64,000 bases of DNA. Source: Cocos nucifera. Its lineage: Eukaryota > Streptophyta > Magnoliopsida > Arecales > Arecaceae. Shown one piece after another: positions 12,958 to 23,415 of the stretch. A program made the position numbers and the translations under genes. Under the pieces are notes generated by a model that made no database searches, was not told the DNA's origin, and worked only from the letters and a program-made list of their open reading frames with translations. Within the stretch, counting starts at the first letter, position 1. Every line of letters begins with the position of its first letter. The stretch covers positions 265,001 to 329,000 of the forward strand of contig QRFJ01000295.1 in NCBI GenBank assembly GCA_006176705.1. The letters run 5' to 3'.

Positions 12958-14345
12958 ACCGTCTTAGAAGGTACTCGATTTAATAGATGGCAGCAGTCAA
13001 CAAGACATCTCCCACATATGAGATGGATAGATTGGCTTGTGCGTTTATGGATCTGACCATTTCTGAGTTTTATTTCTTTTCTCTATAACATTATTTTGTT
13101 GTGGAGTTTCAGAAGTAGTCAATTATCTATCTATACCCATTTTATCACAGAATATCTTCAACTAATTAGAAAGGTATTCACGTTCTCGATTTGTTCTCAG
13201 TGTTTTAATTATTTTATCTAGCTTATTCTTTGCCAAATTCGCATACCATCAAAAGCAATCTAATACCTTAGATTTGTAAGAGATCAAAAAGATATGATAT
13301 GATCATAACGTATAAAATCATCTATGAATGTGATAAAATAGATAACTCCATATCTTGCCCTCATATTCATTAGACCATAGATATTGAAATGTATTAATTG
13401 TGATAAAATTTGGGCTCTAGTTTCTTTACCAAAAGGTTTTATTGTTGCTTTTCCAATAAGGCAATGTTCATAAATGGGTAAATCAATTTTATTGAGAGAT
13501 CCTAACATTCCCTCTTTGGTCAATCTGTTCATTTTATCTTGTCCAAAATGATCTAGTCTAACATGCTATACATTCACATCAACATCCATATTATTCGAAG
13601 ATATAGATAATAAAAAAAACAACCTTCTCAATAATTAATATAAATACTATCATCCACATTCAGTACAATGAAATTATCCAATACATAACTCTCTAAATAA
13701 ACATCCAAACCATCACTAGAGAAATTCAAATTAAAATGAAGATTAAGAAGAACAACCATAGATACTAAATTCTATCAAATTTTTGGAGCATAGAGGACAT
13801 CATGCAAGTATATGGTATGAACCACCGGGCCAACAACTTGCAGGTGTTTTAATACTTAATTCTCACTCGGGTCATTCCAATAATATATTCCATGTGATTG
13901 TGGGAAATGTGTTTTGACAAATGCTCCTGATCTTTACTATGTATCTTAATCTACAGTTCATAATATGAAAGTAATAGTATTAGCTAGAACAAAGCATAAG
14001 CTTGATTGACATTGTCAGGCAATATCTATTTCACTTCAATGCACTTGACATGAGCGGAAATAACCACAGGTTTCCATATATAAATAAGATTATCTTTGTC
14101 TTGTCCATCTTACCAGCATGCTTCTCTTTTGCACTTATTCTTCTTAATCTTCTTGGATTTCCGACCCATTCTATTACCTTTCTTAGAAGGTTTTCAGCAT
14201 TTCTTTGGCTTGGACTCCAGAGCTTTGCTCAGACCAACCTCAACCATATAGGCTTGGTCGGAATACTTTGTTGCCTCTAGGCTGTCCTCCAGCTATAGAT
14301 GACACCTGACATCCTCGAAGGTCTCGACACTATTATTATGTGCCA
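12958..14345 (-). pseudogene. Copia A: decayed gag C terminus, pre-integrase and integrase
   Basis: On the minus strand from high to low coordinate: a gag C-terminal segment (about 14,345-14,060) with a VETFEDVRCHL motif and a Lys-rich tail; a gap with protease-like remnants; a GAG-pre-integrase stretch (13,570-13,440; GQDKMNRLTKEG and YEHCLIGKA); integrase (13,440-12,960; YFITFIDDF, then GDVLLTAAIY). Many stops and frameshifts. Integrase ends abruptly at about 12,960, and reverse transcriptase and RNase H are absent between it and the LTR, so the 3' half of pol is deleted. Orientation and layout are those of Ty1/copia. Confidence 0.8.
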
Positions 14346-14469
14346 TATTAATAGCTAATTAGCCATGTGCTTCCAACTTTTAGATAAGAAAATGAATCAC
14401 TACTTGTACTTTTAGGCAAGAAAATGAATCACTACCTACCATTATAGATAAAAGCTAATTAGCCATATC

Positions 14470-14705
14470 ACCTATTATGACAGCAGTTTTCGTTAACCAC
14501 TGCTATAAATCGAACCTATAGCAGCGGTTTTTATAACCATTGCTATAAGTTCGATATATAGCAGTGGTTAACAAAAACCGCTGCCGTAGGTCCGACTTAT
14601 GACAGCGGTTACAATAAACTGCTGCTATAGATCGATCTAACCTACAGCAGCGGTTAGTAAGAACCGCTGTTATAATCTGATTTATGGCAGCAGTTAATTA
14701 TAATA
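14470..14705 (+). repeat. CACTA left subterminal palindromic array
   Basis: About six units of roughly 35-40 bases, each a small inverted repeat of form GCAGCGGTT-spacer-AACCGCTGC followed by a TATA(G/A)-type linker. CACTA elements carry subterminal repeats bound by their TNPA-like protein. That function is inferred from family knowledge. Confidence 0.75.
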
Positions 14706-15834
14706 ACTGCCATATATTTTTTCTTTTTTTTAAAAAAAATATTATATAATTTTAAAATTTAATGTCCATCTTCATCGTTCATTATCTAAATAATTATCAT
14801 TAGAGTATCGTTGCAAAAGGTCGTCTCAATTCGATGGCCCTAGCTTTGTCGATCAGAAAAATTTGATTTCGACGATCATGAACGACGATATGATGATCTA
14901 ATAGATGGAGACCTCCGATGGATTCAAAAACCTGCAACAATAAACTCGATGATGTTTGTAGCATACTATCAAAGTTTTACTTCAATCGGATATTATTATC
15001 TTGGTCAATTTAGTATAAATTAGTTTCGACTGTTAAATGATAAACGATTGATCAAAAGACCAAACGGTGTCCGATTATGAGATAATTTTTTTTATAAATG
15101 ATATTGGCTACTACTTTAATCATTTTTTATAGTGATGATTATAAAATTTAACTCGTGAGATAAAGAACGATCTAAAATTATACGTCTCCTCATAACTATT
15201 CTGATACTTCACTGATTATTATGCTCGTGCTTTTGCAATATCTGCTTAACATGAACAGTTTATATAAAAATGATTTAAATTTTACCATCATCGTCATATA
15301 AAATATTTAAAATTATAACAAAGATCATTTAACTAAAAAATTATCTCATAATCGAACGTCCTTTAACCCTTTGATTGCTTGTTTCTAATTTAACGGTCGA
15401 AATCATTCCGTACTAAATTGATCATGATAATGATATCCGATTGAAGTGAAACTTTGATAGTATGCTACAAACATCATCAAAATTATCATTGCAAATTTTT
15501 GAACCCATCGAAGATCTCCATCTATCAGATCATCGCATCATTATTTGTGATCGTCGAAATTAAATTTTTCTCATCGATGAAGCTAGGGCCATCGGATCGA
15601 GGTGACCTTTTGCGATGATACTCTAATGATAATTATTTAGATAATGAATGATGAAGATGGACATTAAATTTTAAAATTATATAATATTTTAAAAAATAAA
15701 AAAATTATTTCTCACCTATGGCAGTAGTTATTAAAAATCACTACTATAGATCAGGATCTGTGGCAGCGGTTTTGGGTAACCATTATCGTAGATCTATTAC
15801 AGCAGTTCGATAACCACTACCGTAGGTTAGCTTA
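14634..15834. repeat. Foldback (long inverted repeat) inside the CACTA element
   Basis: The left arm about 14,634-15,165 and right arm about 15,275-15,834 are reverse complements. Examples: ATTTTAAAATTTAATGTCC (near 14,753) against GGACATTAAATTTTAAAAT (near 15,660); TAGCATACTATCAAAGTTT against AAACTTTGATAGTATGCTA; CCGATTATGAGATAATTTTT against AAAAATTATCTCATAATCG. The loop is about 110 bases. The outer parts of the arms include palindromic subterminal units, so the block looks like an end region copied in inverted orientation. Confidence 0.85.
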
Positions 15835-15849
15835 AAAATCTCTAAATTT

Positions 15850-16400
15850 TTTCTTTCCTTCCGTGCATGCTCAATCTCTCTCGCTCTCTCTCCCTATCCC
15901 CTTCATTGCTGGTGAGGCTCCTCCCCCTCGGCCGGCATCGCCCCTCCTTCCCCCTCCCTCTTCGACCCCCCCATCCCCGACCGTCCCTCCCCGCCACCCC
16001 CCACCCAACCCTCCCATCCCTCCATTTGACCCTCCCTCGGCCCCCAGCAAAAACCCTCCTCCGGCGAACCCCCATTGGATCCTCCCTCGGGCCCCCATGA
16101 AATCCTCCCTCCGATGAACCCCCTCCACCCTCACTCGGGCCCCCGCGAACCCCCCCCCCGCCCCTCCATCTGACCCTCCCTCGATCCCTAGCGAAACCCC
16201 TCCTCCGGTGAACCCCCATTTGACCCTCCTTCGGCCCCCGTGAAACCCCCCCGCCCTCCATCCGACCCTTTCTCGGTCCTCCGACGAACCCTCCCTCCGA
16301 CGAACCCCCATCCGACCTTCCTTTGGCCCTCGTGAAACCCCCCCCACCATCATTCTAACCCTCCCCCGGTCGAGTGCGAAGCCTCCTTCAGCCTCCTCGT
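15850..16400. repeat. C-rich minisatellite block
   Basis: Imperfect repeats of CCATCCGACCCTCCCTCGGCCC and CGAACCCCCAT type units (each about 40-60 bases). The Gly/Arg-rich open frames on the minus strand and Pro/Ser-rich ones on the plus strand are products of this composition, not supported genes. Confidence 0.7.
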
Positions 16401-16879
16401 CACTGTCCCCTCCCCCTGGCCCGCCATCCCTGCTCTCTCTCTTTTTTCTCTTTTTCTCTCTTCTCTATCTCACTATCTTGCTTTTATTTCGCAGATTACC
16501 TCTAGTGCCATCATCCTCCTCTAGCATCGTCGCCGACAACCCTCGGAGCTTTAGATGTGATCCGCTCTCTATAGCCACAAGTATAATTTTTTTTTAATTT
16601 TATAATATTATTTATTAATCATATATATTTATAATAATTTATAAAATATTTATAATAAATATTATAAATATTTATTATAAATATTATAATTATCTACATG
16701 CCATAATTTTTGGGTCGTGCCGTGGCGGTAGCCTTGGGTCGTATCATGTTGGCAGCTGTGGACTAGATCTGTTAATAAGTTGGATTCAGATTAAAATATG
16801 AATATTCAGATCTGAACCTAATTTCAATTACTGGTACCGGATCCGAACCCGAATACCTGATGGATCTGTACTTGAGAGA

Positions 16880-17240
16880 GGAAGGGAGGGATCCGACCTC
16901 GCCGCCATCATTGGGAGGGAGGGGGTTCGGCCTCACCGCCATCATTGGGAGGGAGGAGGTCCGGCCTTACCGACGAAGGAGATCGAGAGAGGGAGAGTGG
17001 GAGATTGAGAGAGCATGAGAGGGAGGGAGGGGGTCCAGCCTCGCCAGCTTCACTATGAGGGATGGGGTCCGGCCTTGCCAGCGAGGGAGATCGAGAGAGT
17101 GAGAGAGGGAGGGATGGGGTCCAGTCTTGCCGACGAGGGAGATTGAGAGAGAGAGAGAGGAAGATCGAGAGATGAAAAAGCTGGAAGGGAGGGTTCGGCC
17201 TCGTCGCCATCGCCATCAAGAGAGATCGAGAGAGGGAGTG
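16880..17240. repeat. G/A-rich minisatellite block
   Basis: Repeated GGGAGGGAGG..GTCCGGCCTTGCC and GAGGGAGATCGAGAGAG modules, about 60-75 bases per unit. It lies just 5' of the TNP-like pseudogene inside the CACTA element. The flank at 16,560-16,880 is AT-rich with no coding signal. Confidence 0.6.
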
Positions 17241-17429
17241 ATCGAGGGAATGGCACACAGTCGAACCGGTTTGGATACGCAGTCGAGCCGGCTTGGGCCA
17301 TGATCGAGCAGGCTAGGGAAGGACCCTAGCTGGATGTCTTGGGCACGAAGCCAGCTCGGCTTTCGAACGAATAGAATTTGATATGTCACGATGTTATATT
17401 GATTAATATTCATTAACATTGCAGGTCAT

Positions 17430-18888
17430 GATGACATCGAAATGCCATCTAGCTTTCACCCCTATCTCTCGATGGCTTACGCGCAGTTCAGCATCCGAGG
17501 AGCAATCAAAGCATACTCCATCCACCTCAGCATCGACTACTTAGGGATCTTCACCATCGGCATCTACTCTACCGACGGCATCTACTTTATCGATAGTTGA
17601 GCCTCTATCATCGCAAGCATTCGAGTGTACGTTTTTATTATATTAGCACAACTTTATTTTTTATATAGTATTTGTACACTTATATATTTACATAACATAT
17701 TTGTATTACAGGTGCATCATCCAGTCGGATATTTCGCAGTCCTACACGTATGACACACGTGTGGAACCACCGGCATCAGATGATGGTGCAGTATGATGCG
17801 GAGGAGATGCCGGTAGGAGAGACCGTGCGGAAGATGCATTTCTTTTTTGGAGTATTTGTGAGGTAATCGGACATCAAGCTTCATAGAGGATGGCTCAAAC
17901 ATCGATGAAATACTCCAAAGGAGCTTGTTTCTTGGATACAAGACTGTCCTCCGAGTCAGTGGGAGAGGATGGTTAAACACTGGAGGAGTCAGAAGTTTGA
18001 GGTAAAATTTTTAATTTTTAAATTTTTTAATATGCTTAAAATTTTATTTAAATATTATTTAAATATTTATTATTTATTTTAATACTTGTTATGCTACCTT
18101 CCATCAGAATCGGAAAAACTATACAACCCAGGTGTATACGCACACTCTAGGCCGTCAGTCTATGGCCAGTCGTGTGCATAGAGAGATAATTAATTCTGAA
18201 TCTTACTAGATAAATTAAATTCATATTTTTTTATCATCTTTTTGATAAATTTGTTCTTTGTTATAGCTGATGAGAGATGGAGTGATGCCCAGCCATAGCG
18301 AGATCTTTCGATCCAACGGCACAGACAAGATAGGTTGGCCAATGAACACCACGATCGGGTGTATTTTTGTAAGTATTAAATATATTAGTATATATTATTA
18401 GTATTATAGTATTTTTTATAAAATTTTATTTTAATTTATAATTACAGGATCAGTTAGATGCACTCGCTCGTGAGAATCCGGATACCTCTGGGCCCCATGA
18501 CCATCTATCTCAGGTCTTGGGGCCTGAGCACCTTGGGAGGATCCGATGCAGGTCCGGACACACACCGATGAGCTATTGATCCGAGGCGAGCATCTTCTCA
18601 TAGACTTTCGATGTCGTCAGTCGGAAGAAGCTTGAGGAGGCATTGGCACGGATAGATCATGCTGCGACGCGGACAGATTGGGCTGAGAAACATGCATCTC
18701 ATCTGGAGGGCATCGTGAGAGACATGATGTCGATGCTCAATGCACATTTTGAAGTCACGAGTTTCGAGGATATATTGGCCCGCATTCTAGTTTCAGCTTC
18801 GGCTCCAACTCCAGCTCCGGCTTCGGCTCTGGCTTCGACTCTCGGTGACGACGACGACGACGATGATGTAGATTTAGAAGACTTTTGA
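17430..18888 (+). pseudogene. Degraded CACTA TNP-like gene (plant Ptta/En/Spm-type, five exons)
   Basis: Exons consistent in frame: about 17,430-17,632 (Ser/Thr-rich); 17,712-18,001 (RMTHVWNHRHQMM); 18,118-about 18,195 (NYTTQVYTHTLG); 18,267-18,368; 18,448-18,888. Splice signals are canonical except that the donor after exon 3 appears mutated. Stops interrupt exons 1, 2 and 5 (a TGA and a TAG near 18,575-18,600). The last exon has an amphipathic tail (MSMLNAHFE), Ala/Pro/Ser repeats and a run of seven Asp before the TGA. The gene order and exon style fit the second protein of plant CACTA elements (Transposase_24-like), which binds subterminal repeats. Family assignment is by resemblance and was not tested by search. 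Confidence 0.65.
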
Positions 18889-19051
18889 TGTATTTTATTT
18901 TTTAAAATATTATAATAAATTTTATTCGATAATAAAATTTTAGTATTTTAGAATAATTTTTATATTTATTATATTTTTTTAAATATTATATATCTATATT
19001 TATCAGATAAAATATATAAAAAAATAAAAATTTTATTTTTTTTAATTATTC

Positions 19052-19425
19052 AAGATCTACGGTAGTGATTTTATAACCGCTGTCATATCTGTGCCAACCA
19101 CTGCCATAGGTCTGGTGCCAACCGCTACACTAGACCTATGATAGCAGTTAAGAAACTGCTGCTATAGATTACCTATGGCAGCGATTATGTAATCGCTGCC
19201 ATAGAATATCTATAGCAGCGGTTACATAACCGTTGCGATAGGTCAATCTCTTGCAGCGATTTATAAACCGCTGCAATAGGCTATCTATGGCAACGGTTCT
19301 AACAACCGCTGCCATAGAGCTACGGTAACGACTGCAGTAACAGTGATTAGAAAATCACTGCCATAGCCTATGATAGTAATTTTTTTGGCTATGGCAGTGG
19401 TTACAAATCGCTGCCATAATCCTTT
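19052..19425 (-). repeat. CACTA right subterminal palindromic array
   Basis: About nine units such as ATGGCAGCGATTATGTAATCGCTGCCATAG, each a compact inverted repeat 28-34 bases long, running up to the terminal repeat at 19,421. The units mirror those at the left end. Confidence 0.8.
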
Positions 19426-19437
19426 TTTGTAGTAGTG

Positions 19438-19950
19438 ACTAACAATTAATAGCATCAAGGTTATCAAATAGTGTCATGAGTGACATGTTGTACGATTTTC
19501 ATTCTAACCCTTTGCAACCATAGACTCCTCTCAAGTCTCACAAAAGCAGTATGCCTAGCACCTTGCTCGAAGATTAAGAATCATTGATAGGGCAACAATC
19601 CATCTAATAGCCATCATCATATGTCGACTGCACTTATATATAATTCTAAATCTCGATACCACATCATCATAAGATGCTATTGTGTTCCACAAACTCCGCT
19701 GCATTAAGATCTTTGCCCAATTCTTTGGTAAAGAATTTTGTAAAGCAAATAATTTCACCAATTCACTAATGGCATAATCTTAATCTACTATTCTCTTGAA
19801 TAAATCATTCATATAAGCAATATGTTCTTCCATATTATGTCTAGGATTTGTTTTATATTCTATGATGGGGCGTAGCAACCTCGCAGCTCATATTCCTCTC
19901 AATACTTTTATAGTTCTTACCAAATGAACCATCTCAAACGGCACATGCAA
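19438..19950 (-). pseudogene. Copia A: gag N-terminal part, split from the rest by the CACTA element
   Basis: On the minus strand, from 19,945: HVPFEMVHLVRTIKVLRG, an internal deletion, then HNMEEHIAYMNDLFKR and ELVKLFALQNSLPKNWAK. This is the usual N-terminal half of a copia gag (UBN2-like region). Frameshifts and stops are present. The frame is broken on the low-coordinate side by the CACTA insertion and on the high-coordinate side by copia B, which entered close to the expected gag start. Confidence 0.75.
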
Positions 19951-20996
19951 TGTTAAGAAAAATGCCTCGAGATTCGATTTATAATAAGTCCAACGAGTCC
20001 TAGAATAGCCCAAATGGAGTTCAGATGGAGAAAATACGCATAAAAGAAAGTTGGAGTGGGTAGCACAGCCCTCGGGCCTACCAGAAGGGCCCATAGGTGA
20101 CATTGGCCGAGGGCGGCACGGCCTAGGCCGGCAGCACGTGGTGGCGTTAGGCCAGCCATGCGTTGGGCTGGCCCAGGCATGCAAATGCACGTGGGGGTGC
20201 ATGCGAGCCGTGCGAGCGCCAAGCCCACATGATGGAGCGTGGTCCACCATGAATCGTCGGCTCACAACACCTTGAGTGGACCATCAGGCCATTTCATGTG
20301 GTCCATGGTATTATTCCATGGATCGATCATGATCCAACGGCTTAGAGAGGAGCCGATGATGATTGGACGGTTGAAGGTTGATCTGGCCTGATAAACTACT
20401 ATTTTTGCTTGATCCGATGGCAGGAAAGCTTTCGATCATGATTGGATGGATCAAAGGCAATCTGAGCTTGATTAGGAGACTGTATGCATAATTCGATGGT
20501 CTAGGAGGGAGCCAATCATGATCGAACAGTCTAGATGTGATCTAGGATATGTTTGAAACTAGATTTTCTACTGAAATACTATTTTTGGATTTTTGGAATC
20601 TATATAACTTTGATTGACGAACCATTTATTCCATCGAAAAGCTGGTGACGTTTCGAAGGTGCTGAAAAATTCTTGAAAGATTTTAGAGAGCTTTTATAAG
20701 AGTTTGGGGCTTCTTATTGAGAGACTCTTTTTTAAAAATTGAGTGGTAAGTTTCTCTTGTATTTATTAATTTTTTTTTCCTCATAGTGAAGTTTGCATGT
20801 CTCATAGAGGTAGACCTTAGTCTAATCCACGTATATTTGATTATGTGCTCTTTTATCTTTTATTTTTCTTTCTTTCTCTTGTGATATCTACACATGATCG
20901 AGTGCAATGCAAGTGGTATCAAGAAGATTCTATGATTGTAGTGTCCTGACCAGACTTCCACAACAATCGATATCAGAGCAAGTTGATATCCCAACA
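19951..20996 (+). repeat. Copia B 5' LTR
   Basis: TG...CA-bounded. It matches the sequence from 22,571 onward (GATTCGAT..ATAATAAGTC, GAGTTCAGA.GGAGAA, GCCGATCATGATC), and its last 200 bases match 33,706-33,910. The C/G-rich central part (about 20,050-20,260) generates spurious open frames. Confidence 0.9.
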
Positions 20997-20998
20997 AT

Positions 20999-21010
20999 TG
21001 GTATCAGAGC
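20999..21010 (+). other. Copia B primer binding site
   Basis: TGGTATCAGAGC two bases after the LTR end. This is the standard complement of the 3' end of plant initiator Met-tRNA used by most plant copia elements. Confidence 0.9.
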
Positions 21011-21071
21011 CAGATGATACCAGTACATATGGTTGTCCAGATCGTGATGGTATTGATCGAGATCAAAGAAG

Positions 21072-22300
21072 ATGGAGAAGACAAGCACAATCAAGGTGGA
21101 GATCAGTCGATTCGATAGAAATAGCAATTTCTCCTTATGGTAAGTCAGGATGAAGGACGTGCTCATCCAACACAGATTGATCGATGCTTTTTTAAATAAA
21201 AAGAAGTCGAACACCATAGAGGATAGGACCTGGGAGCGGCTATAGATGCAGATGGTGAGTACCATCTGCATGTATCTAGTGGATGAGATGGTGATCTATG
21301 TACTTGGTGAGACTTTTCTGATGGTGCTATGGTCAAAGCTCAATAAGTTGTATGTGCCAATACCTCTTCCTTTAGAGACAGTTCTATCAATTACGGATGA
21401 TCGAGGAATAGAACATGTAGGAATATCTCAACCACTTTCAGAAGATTCTCACCGATCTTCTCAATGTAAGTGAGAAGATTGAGAAGAAGACCGGGCATTG
21501 GTCTTACAAGAATCATTTCTCCTTTCATATAAGTCTTTAATGACTGCTCTTCTAGTGAGAAAGAACATTATCAAGATGGACGAAGTCATTACGGTGATTC
21601 TCCAAAATGAGGTTCTCAAGAGGGAGAACCTAGCTTCGAGCTCAGATAATAGTAGCTTAGTTTTGGCGATTTCTAGAGGAGCAGGTGGCAGCAAATAGAT
21701 GGCAGAGAATCATGAGGAGGATGATCTAGATTCAAGATGAGGGACCTCAACAAGATCAGATGCTATCGATGTGATGAGTTGGGCATCGTGTCAAAGATTG
21801 CATATAACTTAGGGATCGAATGAGGACTACTGCAGCGATGGTTAGTAGCGAGTCAAAGGATGATGTCCTGGTGATATCTGACAAGGTATCTATTTCTTTA
21901 TAATAATAGATTTTAGATTCTGCATGCACATATCATATTTGTTATAGAGAGGAGCAGTTTAACTTCTTGGAGAGTAGTGAGGATACTGTTTATCTGCAGA
22001 TAGATCGAGCTATGGGATCAGAGGTATCGAGACGGTCAGCTGGAGGACACATGATGGTGTAATGAGAAAATTGGAGGTTCGATACATACTTGATTTTAGA
22101 TGGAATCTTATCTCAATGAGTAGACTGGACTCAAACGGCTACAGATGGGTAGCTGGTAATGGAATCCTAAAGATCATGCATGGCGATAGAATGATATTGG
22201 AGGAAAAGAAGAAGACGAAAGAATATTACTATCTGGTAAGAAGCCTACTACGAGGTGGAGCTTCAAGAGCTAGAGGAAGCCCAGTGTGAGGTAGAGCTCC
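21072..22300 (+). pseudogene. Copia B gag-protease-pre-integrase remnant
   Basis: Begins with an ATG at 21,072 (MEKTSTIKVEISRFDRN). In-frame stops replace likely Gln codons (after FSLW; after WERL). A zinc knuckle starts CYRCDELG near 21,758 and is then frameshifted. The protease motif LDSACTYHICY lies near 21,915 and a pre-integrase segment (NLISMSRLDSNGYRW, near 22,095) ends in sequence rich in Arg/Gly. No integrase or reverse transcriptase follows before the 3' LTR at 22,571. Confidence 0.8.
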
Positions 22301-22570
22301 AGGTGGAGATGGATTGAGTACGAGATGGAAGACTCAGGAGGACGAGAGGCGACATTGTAGAATAAAGTTCTTATTATCGTATGAGGTTATTCTGAGCAGG
22401 TCCATATCAAAAGAATCATAGTCATTGATGGAGGTAGGATCGAGATGCCTGGCTCGACTTCCATGTTTGTCCATCCATGAGATAGCAGGCATACTCTAAG
22501 GTATGAGGGCGAGATAGATTATAGGCTCTTAGAGATAGATGAAGGCCGAACATTGAATCAAGATGAAGAT

Positions 22571-23415
22571 TGTTAAAAAAAATATCTTAAGATTCGATCC
22601 ACAATAAGTCTAGAATGAGGTTTAGGATGATGAACGGAGTCCAACGAGCCCAAGAATAGTCTAAACAGAGTTCAGACGGAGAAGATACACATAAAAAAAA
22701 GTCGAAATGGATAGCACAACACTTGAGCCCACCGAAAGAGCCCACAAGCGGCGCAGCCCAAGCTGGTAGTGCAAAGCGGTGTTGGGCTGGTCTAGGCAGG
22801 CGAGCACATGCGGGGGCGTACACGGGCCGTGTGGGCGCCCAGCCCACGTGATGGAGCATGATCCATCATAGACCGTCGTCTCACAGCACCCTAAATAGAC
22901 CATCGAGCAATTTTCATGCCATTTCATGCAGTCCACAATGCTATTCCATGGATCGATAGCTCAAAGAGGAGCCGATCATGATCGGATAGTTGAAAGTTGA
23001 TCTGGCTTGATGAACTACTATTTTTACATGATCCGATGGTCAGAAAAGCTTTCGATCATGATCCGATGGATCAAAGGCAATCCGAGTTTGATCAGGAGGC
23101 TGTGTGCATGATCCAATGGCCCAGGAGGGAGCCGATCATGATCCGACGATTCAGATATGATCTCGAATGTATTTGTGATTGAATTTTCTACTAAAATACT
23201 ATTTTTAAATTTCTGGAGTCTATATAACTTTAATTGACAAACCGTTTATTGTGTTGGAAAGCTAGTGACATCTTAAAAGTGTTGAGAGATTTTTGAGAGA
23301 TTTCAAAGAGCTTTTATGAGAATTTTTGAACTTCTTATTCAGAAACTCTTATATAAAGGTTGAATAGTGAGTTTCTCTTATATTTGTTGATTTTTTTCTC
23401 TTATAGTGAAGTTTG
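22571..23415 (+). repeat. Copia B 3' LTR, first part
   Basis: Starts TGTTAAAAAAAATATC after an A/G-rich tract (ATCAAGATGAAGAT) that would be the polypurine tract. Interrupted at 23,415 within GAAGTTTG by copia C. Confidence 0.9.

Larger units (their letters stand above)
14469..19437 (+). mobile_element. CACTA (En/Spm-type) DNA transposon, non-autonomous
   Basis: The right end is a clear terminal inverted repeat (read inwards CACTACTACAAAAAAGG, 19,421-19,437). Behind it come arrays of palindromic subterminal units built on TATGGCAGCGGTT...AACCGCTGCCATA at both ends. The left end is eroded: CACCTATTATGACAGCAG at 14,469 aligns to the right end with a gap, while other CACTA-like starts lie at 14,398 and 14,430. 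The interior holds a foldback, two minisatellite blocks and a degraded TNP-like gene. The main TNPD-type transposase is not present, so movement would need help from another copy. No clean 3-bp target duplication was found. It sits inside the gag of copia A: gag sequence on the minus strand resumes on both sides. Confidence 0.82.

Noticed and set aside
15842..16353. Gly/Arg-rich minus-strand frames and Pro-rich plus-strand frames
   Set aside because: Products of a C-rich minisatellite; all frames are open because of composition.
19953..20275. Overlapping Ala/Arg/Cys-rich frames on both strands
   Set aside because: GC-rich centre of the copia B LTR; a similar stretch occurs in the other LTR copy at 22,660-22,930.
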